Numbered from the stretch's first letter, positions 22,436-32,420 are shown. The stretch is 64,000 nucleotides of DNA from Aradus depressus (GCA_963662175.1 OY759218.1:51281427-51345426), one strand, 5' to 3'. Numbers and translations are program-made. Notes: a model not told the origin generated them from the sequence alone.

Positions 22436-22752
22436 AAGTTTGAGCTTTGTGCACATAAAGAATCTTCCCTCATCACCAACTCATAATTCATTTATTATCA
22501 TGACATCCGGTTGCTGTGTTGTTTAATTTGAATAACAATACTACTTCGAGTTTACTTTCAATTGTTCTTGTTCTCACAATATCACACTAATTGTACATTA
22601 TTATATCAACATAAATATTAAATATTCGTTAAAATCATGAATAATGCCTCTATTCCAAATTGAGTCTGTAGTCAACTTTCAAATCATGAAGCAGCTATCT
22701 TAGCTACTAAGCCTCCTACATTTTTCCCATATTTGGGAAGTGGTTTAGGGGG
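22436..22752. other. No recognisable feature
   Basis: AT-rich single-copy-looking sequence with no frame of note. Confidence 0.4.
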
Positions 22753-22985
22753 AGTTAGTTATTATGACTCATGCCCGGGCTTTAATAACAAGATCATATC
22801 GCCTACTATCAGAGCGCTCTTTTGTCACACTGGTAAGCCCGTCTCTACTATGGAGTCCTAAATTTTGCCTACCCTAAATTTTTATTTACCTAGGGTAGGG
22901 GTGTTTAACGAGTACCTGACATCGTACAGGCTCGGGACCAACGATCTTGAGGTCAGTATGGAAGCTCGAGCTACCGGCGCCCTCT
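22753..22985 (-). mobile_element. tRNA-SINE lacking the B-box region, minus strand
   Basis: On the minus strand GAGGGCGCCGGTAGCTCGAG is followed by CCTCAAGATCGTTGGTCCCG, then the full central domain (GTACGATGTCAGGTACTCGT, CTACCCTAGGTAAATAAAAA) and a GAGTCATAATAACTAACT end. The tRNA-like half after the A box is missing, as at 19675-19829. Confidence 0.8.
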
Positions 22986-22989
22986 CCTG

Positions 22990-23785
22990 ATTAATGCAGG
23001 GAAGATATGTTTTTCCAACCCCTGGTCGTTGAATGGGCAAAGTACTAGTAGACTGAATCAACTAAGTTTTCGCTCTCCCTCTGAAACCAATTTAACGATT
23101 TGGTTGAAATTCAAATGGTGTCTTACTAAATTGATCCTTAATGGTACTTTACTTTTGATTTATTTAGAAAACTGCTAGAGCAATAAGCTTTTTACTCGGT
23201 TAATAATACTTACTTTTAAGCCAATTTTACTTAGCTTTCACCATGGTAACACCCTTTAAAGCCCAACCTTTTCGTACAATGGAAGACCGATACATCTGCT
23301 CTCTGGTGGCCAGAATTAGAAGTTACAATTGTGACACTCTTCCATAAAAAAGTATACCATATTACCATTCTTCCTATGAGTTTAGTATGAATTCGATATT
23401 TTTTGAATTGTGACAGTCTTGTTCTGAGGTAGCGACAAATTGATTTTTCGCGACATCGGCCGAAAGGAGGGAGATTCAACTGAAAAATGTATAATGATGA
23501 AATGTATAATGCAAAATGTGTATCAACACTATATTCAGTATGTAAATTGAAATCCCCATAAACACGTCCCCTAATACTTTTTTAGCAAAATTGGCCGAAT
23601 GAATGGCCGCTCGTATTTTCGACCGATTTCATTCATTCCCCTATACTTCGTACAGCTGGTGGGAAGAAACAATGTAGGCCTGTGTGTGTGTTTCTCTGAA
23701 GAGGATAACTCCCGATACAATTAATTTATCGATACGAGATCCTGAATAGTTCTGAATAAATCATAATGCCCCAAGGAATCAATTC
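22990..23785. repeat. DR-1 fragments in both orientations
   Basis: Pieces include AAGTTTTCGCTCTCCCTCTG (23069), CGACATCGGCCGAAAGGAGG (23450), GATAACTCCCGATACAATTA (23705) and the hairpin region CCCTATACTTCGTACAGCTG (23638). They appear to be several overlapping, rearranged copies. Confidence 0.5.
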
Positions 23786-24134
23786 TGGAAAATGTCGGTG
23801 TATGGAAAAAGCCTCATTTATCCGGATAACATCGGTTATTTGAGGGCCTGACACGGATTTAACTCTTAAAAATAAATTTTAATTGATGTATTCCAGTAAG
23901 CTAAGCAGGATACCTTCTTTTGAAATAAATTATGCAACCGAGATTGCATAATTCATTAGAAAACGGGGAAAAGATTTTTTATTTTTTAAATTAAAAGAAA
24001 AAACAAGGAGCAGCTCTTCAAAATCACCGTATTGTTCACGGCCTAAATCCAAAATGATTAAATTCTGAGTTACTGCCTTAAATTTTATGGAACAGGATAT
24101 TCCATTATTCAAAACACAAATAGATTTTGGCCGT
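23786..24134. other. No recognisable feature
   Basis: AT-rich sequence between DR-1 copies. A 60-codon minus frame at 23930-24112 has no motif. Confidence 0.35.
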
Positions 24135-24144
24135 AATTTTGGTT

Positions 24145-24185
24145 TTACTTCCCCAGGTATACGAAGTATGAAAGAAGTAAAAAAA
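24145..24185. repeat. DR-1 left-end hairpin
   Basis: TTTACTTCCCCAGGTATACG followed by AAGTATGAAAGAAGTAAA: arms TTTACTTC/GAAGTAAA plus an inner TATAC/GTAT pairing. Confidence 0.7.
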
Positions 24186-24224
24186 TCAGTCAGAAATTCG
24201 ATGTTGTCTCTGATTTACAAAATG

Positions 24225-24765
24225 AAAAAAAAAAATCGTCGGTGAATCACCGACAATGTGCTTCCCCAGAACGAATTAATCCTCACCTCAACCAGTCTAC
24301 CGTTTGCGCTAATATTCAACAGTTCACTTACATATGGGCTCCTAAGTCCTGATACTAAGTTTTCTGTCGATTAATTCATGTCTTCATCAGTTATTGGAGT
24401 TTTTAAACTCCCATTCTGGTCCCACCATTCCTTCTGCCGATTCGGCTGTCGTCTTTATGGGGTTTTGAATTCACATAAGGAAATTGTCGATAAGCCTCTC
24501 CCTAATCCCCACCACTCCTTCGGCCGAATTGGCTGAAAAGTCCTTATAGGATTCATACATATAAAATTTCGTGTCGATATATTCATTCTATCGGCAGTTA
24601 TCGTGTCCACAGACACACATCAGACAGCTTTTTTTTTTTTTTTCATATTTGGAATCCAGAGCACGGAAAAGATAAAATTCCGTTGAAAACGGAAATCGAA
24701 TTTTTGAACGATTACATAACTTCGTATAGCTGTGGAAGTAAAAGCTGCTTTGGGGCAGATGCTTT
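24225..24765 (-). repeat. DR-1 dispersed repeat, most complete copy
   Basis: Runs from GTCGGTGAATCACCGAC (perfect 8-bp arms around one base, 24239) to the hairpin end TTCGTATAGCTGTGGAAGTA (24721). In between are GTGCTTCCCCAGAACGAATT, TTTGCGCTAATATTCAACAG, two interior units marked by TCGGCAGTTATCG-like words, and a T15 run. About 540 bp, with no tRNA-like boxes, no LINE tail and no open frame. At least 20 copies or pieces occur in this window. The class is unknown; the terminal palindromes suggest a fold-back or rolling-circle-type non-autonomous element. Confidence 0.75.
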
Positions 24766-24769
24766 GCAA

Positions 24770-24880
24770 CAATCCTATTAAAGCTAGAGCGCTCTCTTCC
24801 GTGAAATTCCGCTGAAAACTCGATCTCGGATTTTCCACGATTACAATACTTTCTTATATTAAAGGTATAATAAAATAAAA
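24770..24880 (-). repeat. DR-1 hairpin-end fragment
   Basis: TGAAATTCCGCTGAAAACTC, GATCTCGGATTTTCCACG and CTTTCTTATATTAAAGGTAT: the left end of another copy. Confidence 0.6.
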
Positions 24881-25312
24881 AAATTAACATAAACATGAAA
24901 AGCTGTAAAAGAAATAGGTAAATAAAAATAAGAGAAGCCTAAAATTTCTCAAAGGGGGGGGGCTCCGGTTCTTTATTTTTTATCGGAGCCTGAATTCTCA
25001 AGAGAACAATAAAATTCCAATGGGATATAAAGTAGGGTACAGAAAAACAGTCTCATATCTCAGAATCCAGTTGGAAAATATTTTGGGATATGTTCAATAA
25101 AAATGTTACCGAGAAATGTGATCTGATCACGTAGTGAAGGGTTCCATAAGTGATCATTTTCATGAAATGGTGAACAAGAAAATATGAAAATCAACATGGA
25201 TCAAACAGATTCAAAGTAATGTAGCCATAAAGAATTTAAACGATCCAGCATTAATTTAATTTGATTATTCGACGGAAAAATAATTAAAAAAAGAAAGAAT
25301 ATTTATTTGGGA
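24881..25312. other. No recognisable feature
   Basis: AT-rich. Nothing is supported. Confidence 0.4.
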
Positions 25313-25528
25313 GGTAAAACAAGCGAGCGTTAAGCGATAGTACCGAGTCTGTACGATGACACGATGACAGGTACTCGTTAAAGACCCCTAACTTAGGTGA
25401 ATAAAAATTTAATGTAGACTCCCATAGTTGGTCTCATTGCCACCAGAGCGACGAAAGAGCGCTCTGGTAATAGGTGATATGACCTAGAAGTAAAGCCCCG
25501 GCATGAGTCACAATAACTAACAAAATAA
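25313..25528 (+). mobile_element. tRNA-SINE, 5'-truncated
   Basis: Starts at TTTGGGAGGTAAAACAAGCG, proceeds through CACGATGACAGGTACTCGTT, AGAGCGCTCTGGTAATAGGT and GGCATGAGTCACAATAACT. Head and tRNA boxes are absent. Confidence 0.75.
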
Positions 25529-25801
25529 ACATGTGTATATAATATGTTAATAAATAAATTAACAAATAACAGTAAAGTACATAGTAAATAATTAATAAGA
25601 TTAATGATAATAACAAAAATGGTAAACGAAATTAATTACGATAATAATGAAGCTGTTATATGAAACACGACTTTTATGTGATGGTTAATTTTTATTCTAT
25701 TTCTTGAACAATGAGAAAAAAATTCCGTTTCCGAACAGAGGTTTTCTCTGTGGATAATATCGGTCGATATTTCAGAAAAGTTTGCACAAGTTAAATAAGA
25801 T
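25529..25801. other. No recognisable feature
   Basis: AT-rich sequence between the SINE and the LTR. Confidence 0.35.
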
Positions 25802-26090
25802 TGACGTCCCGAGTGGTTTAAAAAAAAATAGTTTTATTTAACAATACAACACATCTATTTCTTATGTACATTAAGTGAGAGAGGTGTCCATTCGGACGGA
25901 GCTTGAAGAGAACTAACTAGTCGAAGCAAGATGGAGGCAAGGCCTGCTCTCTGAGATTGAAAACAATTCTTGGAAGAATTCTGGGAATCAAATGATATTT
26001 CTGCAGGTGGTCATGTGATCCCATAAGGTCGGCAGAAAATGAATACTTTATATATCTCTTCCACCCCTAAATAGAGGCGTCGCCAGGAAG
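25802..26090 (-). mobile_element. Candidate 3' LTR of the env-bearing element
   Basis: On the minus strand, directly after the env-like frame ends (stop at 26069-26071), there is a TATA-like AGATATATAAAGTATTC, a GC-richer middle, AATAAA at about 25833, and a terminal CCACTCGGGACGTCA. This order (env end, TATA, polyadenylation signal) is what a 3' LTR shows. The partner LTR was not found, so the boundaries are approximate. Confidence 0.5.
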
Positions 26091-27050
26091 GCGATGACTG
26101 AAAGGTTGAGAATCCAAATCTATCGTAACATTAGGAACAGGTGAAGGTTTAGAATTTTCAAACTTATCGATTTTGGATAAGGTGAAAGGTTTTAATACAA
26201 TGGTAAAATTAGAAGTCACATTTGGGTTTAAATCTAAGTTTAAGTTAAAATTATTGTTGATGTGATTGTCCCGTGGTGTTGGAAGAGTAGTGGAAGTATA
26301 TGCTGTTGAAGACGATTTGCTCAGAAGAGTCGAGTCTAGTCAGAAGTAGGTACGACTTGAAGTCTCCTTGATTCACTTGTCGTCGTACTAGTGATTTTTA
26401 TATCTCCAGTATGGGGGAAAATAGCAATAAACTGATTTGTTTCTGGAGTGGATTCCATGACGTTCTCTTGAATATCCAGGTTAGTGTGTTGGCAACTATT
26501 TTTTGATATTTCTTCATGTAAGACTATTTCTCGTTCACATTGTGGCTCATGATTTGATAACAGTTTATTGATGGCACTGTGCTTTTTTATATTATTATTT
26601 GAATACTTAATAGCTAGGGTTTTATCTCTAGGTATTTGTAAATAGTTGATACAAGGTATAACCGTGGTGAATTTGTCATTAATTAATGTTGGGACAGAAA
26701 TTACATTGTACAGATCGTACTCAGTTTTAGAATTGATGAAGAGTGATTAAAAGTAAATGATTTGATTCACTACTTACTATTTTACAATGTACTTCTATTA
26801 ATGATTCTAAATTTAATATATTTCCTTTTAGTGGTTGTGATGCTGGGGTGCATTGTGTTAAGTAGATTTACAAAATGTTACGGAATTTTCCATGTCTTGT
26901 AAAACATTAAATAATGAAAAAAAAAAAATTGTAATTGGTAGAATAAAGCTTTAATTATTCTGACTGCTGATTCAGTTCCTAATTCGAAATGAAGTTGAAG
27001 AATTTTATTTTTTATTTCTAAATTATTATGTTGGAGTGTTTTTATTGTCT
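26069..27050 (-). pseudogene. env: Errantivirus-like envelope gene relic, C-terminal part
   Basis: Minus-strand open stretches in changing frames: LEIKNKILQLHFELGTESAV (near 27000), ASQPLKGNILNLESLIEVHC (near 26830), then VPTLINDKFTTVIPCINYLQ (near 26690) with downstream Cys residues (EPQCERE, NSCQH), and a Ser/Thr-rich stretch ending in a stop at 26069. Cys-bearing ectodomain blocks in this order fit Env of insect gypsy-like endogenous retroviruses. Several frame breaks (near 26750 and 26345) make it non-functional. The same gene continues at 28186, beyond a 1.1-kb insertion. Identification is by motif style, not by a search. Confidence 0.55.
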
Positions 27051-27619
27051 CACTAGCTGACCCGACAGACGTCGTTCTGTCAAAAGCTATTGGACTGGAT
27101 TTTTTTTTTTTTTTTTTTTTTTCCACTTGGAACCACAGCTAGTTTCTACTTAAGAAAGCCGGGCACCTTAGATAGTATGCGCTTTGCAACTCCGTGCAAC
27201 CAGCTATTAAGTTCTCAGGACCGCGAACGCTGGTGAGAGCTATTATTTACCGTGAAACGGTGGACCTCCTAGGTAATACATGCTTAGGAAACCCACCGTA
27301 TTAAAATTAGGGCTATATCCCATCTTTAAGAAAGCTCCATGTGAGATTCATTCAGCATTAATGCACCCCCGCCCCTCCCGTCCAAAAGGGTCACAGCCAA
27401 TTTTTAAATATTGCTTTTGAAACTACTATTTAGGTATATGCTTGCCCCCCCATACCCCCTTCCCGTTGACAATTTTGTGACGTCACATATCCTTTTTTTG
27501 TTTTTGTCTTTTAAGAATACTACATGTGAAATTCCATGACAATCCGACCATCCGTTAATGAGCCCCCCTCCCCTGCAAAATTTAGCCATTCATTTTTATT
27601 ATATAGATATAGATATGTA

Positions 27620-27915
27620 AAAACTGAATAAAACGAAACAGTAAGTAAATGACAAAGATGACAACCAAACAACCAAAGATAAATCGAGAAACCTGCCAGA
27701 ACATTGCCAGAAGCGAAGATTTAAAAACAACCAAGAAAATAACACGCACTAAAAACTGATAACACCCACTAAAAACTGAATAAAACGAAACAGTAAGTAA
27801 ATGACAAAGATGACAACCAAACATAAATCGAGGAACTTGCCAGAAGCGAAGATTTAAAAACAACCAAGAAAATAACATGCACTAAAAACTGAATAAAACG
27901 AAACGGTAAGTAAAT
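27620..27915. repeat. Tandem duplication (about 110-155 bp unit)
   Basis: AAACTGAATAAAACGAAACA occurs at 27621 and 27773, and a variant at 27886, each followed by GTAAGTAAATGA; the first two continue ACAAAGATGACAACC. Confidence 0.75.
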
Positions 27916-27917
27916 GA

Positions 27918-28025
27918 TTTTAGGGTGTCTGAGATCGATTCACTTGATCAATTCATTGTTCACATCGATCTTTACGACCTCAAAACATCGATTCTTCGAT
28001 TAATCTATCTCAGATCGCCATCCCT
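27918..28025. mobile_element. Possible short hAT-type MITE
   Basis: Opens TTTAGGGTGTCTGAGATCG and closes CAGATCGCCATCCCTAG, imperfect termini of the TAGGG(A)TGGCGATC kind, with ATCGATT-rich interior. No convincing 8-bp target duplication. Confidence 0.35.
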
Positions 28026-28185
28026 AGAATTAACAGCTAAGAACAGTTCATAAGAACCTTCCTCAGACTTCAACGAATATTTGAAGAAAAAAAATAGCCG
28101 AATTGGTGCAGCCGTTCTCGAGTTTTGCGCTTAGCAAAATTAGCCATTCATTTTTATTATTATTATTATCTTTATTAATCTAGTA

Positions 28186-28560
28186 CTGTGAAGCTAATTG
28201 ATTTTGAAGGTTATTCTTATTTTCTGAAATATTTCTCGTATTTACTCCGTCTGTTGAATATAAATTTTCAGTGATCATTTTAATTATTGATCCTAAACCG
28301 TTGATTAGGTATTAAGTATTAGGTTATTACTCTTTTATTTCTTTTAATTTCGGAATGAATTTTTACATTGTCGATTTTATTTTCGATGTTATCTCTAGCT
28401 ACTTTAAGTAGATTATGATCATTTTTAATTCCTTTAATCTATTCCAATTATTAAAGTCTGCTGTTCTAACATTTGTCAAATTGTAGATTGAGTATCTATA
28501 ATAAACATGTAATAAAGTATTAGATGTTGCATTGTGCTTAATAATCGTATCTTAATTTTC
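28186..28560 (-). pseudogene. env: Errantivirus-like env relic, upstream part
   Basis: The minus strand reads INGLGSIIKMITENLYST at 28305-28252, then NKNNLQNQLASQ. The NGLGSIIK-x-IT-x-NL pattern resembles the start of the membrane-fusion subunit in gypsy-like Env proteins. Upstream frames are broken (stops near 28310-28420). This is the 5' side of the gene whose 3' side is at 26069-27050. Confidence 0.55.
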
Positions 28561-29289
28561 TATAGACTAGTGATATTTTTTTTAGTTTCTTAATTATTAT
28601 TATCAACTTAGTCCAAGTATAGAAACTTTCTAGATTCTTATTATTTATTTTAAGGATATTATATTTATTAATAATTTTCTTAATATCTATCAACTAATAT
28701 TTTCTTATATTTTTACTTATTATATTAGGTTTCTTGTTACATTCTAATTATTCTTTTTACCTATTGCTATAGGTATTATTTTCTTTTTATAACATTTGAC
28801 CAATGCTATTTTTTCAAGAACAATATGTTAATAATTATTTTAATATTTTATTTTTATTTTTTCCTACATCCGATTTCTGAAATTCATTCATTGTCGGCAT
28901 GCTAGGTAAAAATTAATTTCTTTGATACATCACTTTAGTGATTTTATATTTATTTTAATTCTTTATAGTTTTATTATTATTTCTTCATATTAATTATATA
29001 TAATTATTATTTTATCTTAATTTTAATTAAATGTTTTTTTAATATTGTATTTTAATATTTATTCTTATTAATAATTCCTTTAATTTTTTCATTAATATAT
29101 ATTTTTTGTTTATTAATTATTCTTTTTATTAACAACTGATTTCTGATATTCGCTCTTAGACAGTGTTAAATTTATTTTTTCTTTTAACACACTTTTAATT
29201 ATTTTTAATTATTATTATTAAAATTTCTTATTTACTATCTTACATACTAAATTATTTGGACGCATTTTAATCCTCGTACTCAGGAGGTA
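28561..29289 (-). other. Very T-rich (minus: A-rich) decayed sequence
   Basis: More than 75 per cent AT, consistent with the A-rich coding strand of the decayed retroelement continuing upstream. I cannot identify pol motifs. Confidence 0.35.
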
Positions 29290-29520
29290 TTTAGTTTTCG
29301 TGATTGTCTCTTTGTTGTATTCGTTTTTTGTTTTGCCTTGTTTTTGTCTGTTTCTTACTTATACTGTTTGTGGGATTTCTGGTAATGTCTCTGTTTTCGT
29401 TACGTTTGTTTATGAGTGCTTCCTTGATGGCAGTGTTGTTTTCGTTTATTTGTTTGTATACTACTTTCAGTTGCTCTTTGTGGTTGTTTATGAAATTTTG
29501 ACGAGTTTTGATTAGAGATT
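29290..29520 (-). pseudogene. Unidentified decayed coding remnant
   Basis: The minus frame is open for about 75 codons, Lys/Asn/Glu-rich, including INNHKEQLKVVYKQINENN and AIKEALINKRNENRD. It could be a helical linker from a retroelement ORF. No motif is diagnostic. The plus-strand frames of 65-71 codons over the same bases are its complements. Confidence 0.3.
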
Positions 29521-29593
29521 TATGGAAAATGGGGAGTTTGTGTCAAAATAATTTCTAGTGTTTTCAGTTTTGTTACCTACTGAATGTAAGGAG

Positions 29594-29690
29594 TTATTTA
29601 CTGTAGGCCAGAATGGCATAGTTGACTTTTGATTCAATATTGTCTTCTTGAAATGCTTCTCTGTTGTTTAGTATTCTGATGTGTTCTATG
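29594..29690 (-). pseudogene. Possible Penelope-like GIY-YIG endonuclease fragment
   Basis: The minus strand reads EHIRILNNREAFQEDNIESK then VNYAILAYSK and a stop. EHIR followed by a variable stretch and Ala-x-x-H/Y is the segment after the YIG-QTGR motif in Penelope-like endonucleases, but the YIG part is not visible upstream (an in-frame TAG lies five codons before). Adjacent Penelope-type terminal DNA at 29697-29850 supports it. Low certainty. Confidence 0.35.
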
Positions 29691-29696
29691 AGTTTC

Positions 29697-29850
29697 TAAG
29701 TTGAGGAACGCGGACATATTGTGGAATTTGTAATAAATAAATAAAACAAGCTTATTTTTTGAAATGTTGTCTATTCCACTAAAGATATTTATAAAAATAC
29801 AACTACCGGTTTCGGCTTCACACCATCGTCAGGTCTAGTTATGAACTAAC
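29697..29850. mobile_element. Penelope-like terminal segment (family P2), copy 1
   Basis: GTTGAGGAACGCGGACATAT plus TTGTAATAAATAAA is followed by TTTTTTGAAATGTTGTCTAT, TCCACTAAAGATATTT and ACTACCGGTTTCGGC. On the minus strand the last part is CCTGACGATGGTGTGAAGCC then GAAACCGGTAG, a hammerhead-like core. Copy 2 at 34950-35100 has the first 43 bp inverted and moved to the other side. Confidence 0.6.
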
Positions 29851-29912
29851 AGTCGACCTGTAGAACAGCAACGCAGTGGCCGGGTCTGCACCCCATTTCA
29901 GGTGCGTCACAT
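29848..29912. repeat. 65-bp segment shared with 30699-30763
   Basis: CAGTCGACCTGTAGAACAGC, AACGCAGTGGCCGGGTCTGC, then CATTTCAGGTGCGTCAC. It is GC-rich compared with its surroundings and differs from its partner by one internal base. GGTGCG/CGCACC-type pairing is possible. Function unknown. Confidence 0.7.
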
Positions 29913-30060
29913 ATATTTAAACAGTAACGGTAACATTACTATGCTTGTTACTGTTGAACTTTGTGCCGACGAAGGCCTAAGCCAAAACCAATACACTACA
30001 TTTTTGTGTAATTAGACAATATAAATGTTAAACAATTTCTTTGTTTTTATTTGATATGTG
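29913..30060 (+). mobile_element. Penelope-like terminal fragment (family P)
   Basis: GAACTTTGTGCCGACGAAGG, CCTAAGCCAAAACCAATAC and TTTTTGTGTAATTAGACAAT parallel the minus-strand sequence of 40250-40320, with the core mutated (GAAAC to CAAAAC). Confidence 0.45.
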
Positions 30061-30300
30061 GTGTCAGAAGTCTTTAAGTAAGACTACTGATTTTCAGCCA
30101 AACCAGCCAAGGAGAAGGGGGGATTAGAGGGGAAATAACTTTAACTATCCAGCTGCTGTTAGTATTCAAAAAATACAAGATATTTTCTAGAGGGAAAAGT
30201 AAATCAGTGACGACTTTTTTTCAATACTCAAGAAGGTTAAGTGCATTCTAGAACGTAAAGGGAGTGAAAAACTGAATAAATCATTATAATTATATTAGAT
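30061..30300 (+). repeat. DR-1 fragment
   Basis: ATTTTCAGCCAAACCAGCC, AGAAGGGGGGATTAGAGG and AGAGGGAAAAGTAAATC are diverged DR-1 words. Confidence 0.4.
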
Positions 30301-30575
30301 GTTGGGTTAAAGAAGACGGGGAAGCTCTACGGGGCCCAACCCAGCTTTATGAAGGTATAAATTTTGAGAAGTGAGTCGTTGGTGGTGTGGTAAGATTTAG
30401 CAGAGAAGGGCTCACGAGTGTAATTCAGTGTTGAAGCTGGTATTTTCATCTCTTTAGATCATCAGTTCTCCATTCAGAGAGACTCTCAATTAACCGGAAT
30501 TGCCGGAAAATTAAAATCCCGGGTATTTGACTTTCCGGGCTAAGCTTAAATGTGCAAAAAAAATATTGAGAATGC
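30301..30575. other. No recognisable feature
   Basis: Mixed composition, with CCGGAATTGCCGGAAAATTA at 30496. Nothing is assigned. Confidence 0.35.
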
Positions 30576-30579
30576 TCTT

Positions 30580-30960
30580 TTATATCGCTGTAGCACCTTG
30601 GATATTAGGAGGTGCTATATGGTCAATATGCGGGACCTTGAGAAAAGGGGGTTACTTGCATTGCCATAGAGAAAGGAACCATAATCCATAACAGCTCTTA
30701 CAGTCGACCTGTAGAACAGCAACGCAGTGGCCGGGTCTGCACCGCATTTCAGGTGCGTCACCTTATGGCAATGCAAGTAACACCCTGAGAGAAGGGTGTT
30801 CCCTTGCTAGTTTCAGGTATAGCCGCTGTAGCACCCTGGATATTAGGAGGTGCTATATGGTCAATATGCGGGACCTTGGTGGCCCTGAGATGAGCAGGGG
30901 ATCAGTGACTCTTGAGAAGGACAAGGGTGTTACTTGCTAGTTTCAGGTATAGCCGCAGTC
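30580..30960. repeat. Duplicated block with inverted repeat around the 65-bp segment
   Basis: CTGTAGCACC-TGGATATTAGG through TCAATATGCGGGACCTTG occurs at about 30588 and 30826. TGCTAGTTTCAGGTATAGCC occurs at about 30808 and 30936. Between them GTTACTTGCATTGCCATA (30650) is mirrored by TATGGCAATGCAAGTAAC (30765), flanking the second 65-bp copy. It may be part of a retroelement leader. Confidence 0.6.
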
Positions 30961-31160
30961 TTGGGAAGTCGGGTGACCTCTTCACAAGAGCGGGCTTCTC
31001 TTGATGATGGAGCTATTTCCAATATCTCCTCTTATCGGGTGCCAAATGTTGGTTGCGACAGCACCAAGACTCTCTGCCTTTTTCGCTCGGGCGCAATTTT
31101 AATTTAAGTGGCTCCACTATCATTATAGCTAAGGATAAGGCGCCACATGATCCAGGCTTG
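30961..31160 (-). promoter_or_regulatory. Possible LTR/primer-binding-site junction, minus strand
   Basis: On the minus strand CAACCAACA is followed by TTTGGCACCCGATAAGAGG, the look of an LTR 3' end (CA) next to a TGGCACCC-type primer-binding site. No LTR pair or coding region confirms it. Confidence 0.25.
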
Positions 31161-31850
31161 TCTTGAGTCAAGAAATTAATACAACTCAGCAAAACTTACT
31201 GTATACTTTGGCTCGTAGCTTCCTGGTCGGACTGGATTCCATAAGCGGACCGAACCAACCTATGTCAGGTCTCTTTCAACAATCAAGGATACACAAAAAA
31301 CACTCCAGTCCTCTTGTGGCAACTTACCAATTCATAAAATGTTAATTCTAGGGAAAAATTAATTGCATATTTCTGCTCAATTTGTGCACTACATGAACCC
31401 ATGGATGCTGTTTGTTTATGATAGAAATAAAATCCCACATATCTTTTTTTAAATAGTTCAAAATGGCTTCAAAACTTTTTATCAAAAACCATATTCAGGA
31501 AAGTATTTTCAGAATCCGTCCAATCTTGCTCATATCTTACTTTTTCCACAGCTCATCTATTTGAAGAAGTAAACAGTCGTAAGAGAATATTAATAATGAA
31601 TGTTGATAAAACACATTACAATAATTCAAAAGATAAGGCCACCCACATTAGGGTGGTTTTAAAGGATGGTACAGTCACTAAAATAAGGTTATGTGGAATC
31701 CTGGAGATAAAGCACGAATTTACAGCTAACCCTAATACTACTGACCACGTGGCTTCTTTACTCTCCTTAATTTACGGAATATCAAACAAACACATTTTTT
31801 TAACACATTTAAGTTTTGTGTTATTAGGTATCTAATTCTCTCAAAACATT
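31161..31850. other. No recognisable gene
   Basis: Frames of 60 and 79 codons (31163-31345, 31596-31835, plus) have no family motif. The second reads THIRVVLKDGTVTKIRLCG but is short and isolated. Confidence 0.3.
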
Positions 31851-31852
31851 TT

Positions 31853-32180
31853 TTACTTTGTTATACATAGAGTATAACAAAGTATTGTAAATCCAAGATC
31901 AACTGATTTTCACGTTTCAAGGTCCCCTGAATATGATTTGACCGTTTCCGTGATTATGTCATATCTGTGCGTGTGTTTATATGATTGGAACTTTGTATAT
32001 ATTTGATACGTCCTCTGAAAGGTCGCTCCATTGGCGAGATACCTGTCGAAAACCGTCCTAAAATTTATTTTTTAAACACTCTTTAGACGATTGCTTGATT
32101 TACCCGAAAAAGGTTAGTCCTATTGAGAAAAAGGTTCAAACCAATATTTTTCCTTATTGAATTTCCAATCGCTAGTCTTT
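31853..32180 (+). repeat. DR-2 dispersed repeat with terminal palindrome
   Basis: Begins with a perfect 13-bp palindrome TACTTTGTTATAC / GTATAACAAAGTA around a 5-nt loop (about 31855-31885). It continues GTATTGTAAATCCAAGATCA, CCCCTGAATATGATTTGACC, GGCGAGATACCTGTCG and ends near TTCCAATCGCTAG. Related copies are listed at 15180. Confidence 0.6.
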
Positions 32181-32184
32181 TCTC

Positions 32185-32420
32185 AGATTTGAAATAGTTT
32201 TTTATGCAATAATAACGAATGAGCATCGCAGAATGAAGAGGCGCGTTGTCTTGGTGCAGCACTCACTCCCCACTTCGCCACAGCTCAGGTCTCTTCCTCC
32301 TCACAGCCTCGCGCAAACGTCTCGGGGTTCAAGGTAACGAAAACGATTAATTGTCTCACCTGGAAAAATGAGATCAAATAAAAACCCTCAAGGAATGGTG
32401 CTATGAATTCTAACAGGAAT
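32185..32420 (-). pseudogene. Mariner-type transposase fragment, decayed
   Basis: The minus strand reads RLREAVRRKRPELWRSGE, a stop, then VLHQDNAPLHSAMLIRYYC. HQDNAP-x-H is the second catalytic Asp motif of mariner-family transposases, and the preceding RLR-x-AVRRKRPE is typical of the same proteins. Upstream PGETINRFRYLE (32370) also fits. The first and third Asp regions are missing. This belongs to a different lineage from the element at 44083-45958, which has QLDGCPAH. Confidence 0.7.

Larger units (their letters stand above)
27052..28175 (+). mobile_element. Single dispersed relative of the head/minisatellite/tail element, inserted in env
   Basis: Head: CTAGCTGACCCGACAGACGT, then CGTTCTGTC. 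Next come a few diverged 33-bp units (CCACAGCTAGTTTCTACTTA, CAGCTATTAAGTTCTCAGG), then diverged 143-bp-type units (CCTCCCGTCCAAAAGG, TACATGTGAAATTCCATGAC), AGCCATTCATTTTTATTATA, a 27620-27910 tandem duplication, a hAT-like MITE (27918-28025), and a second tail (CAGCCGTTCTCGAGTTTTGC, then TTCATTTTTATTATTATTAT). Env-like reading stops at the left edge and resumes at the right edge, which marks this as an insertion. Confidence 0.6.

Noticed and set aside
29300..29515. Plus-strand hydrophobic ORF resembling a membrane protein
   Set aside because: T-rich complement of a Lys/Asn-rich minus-strand remnant; hydrophobicity follows from base composition.
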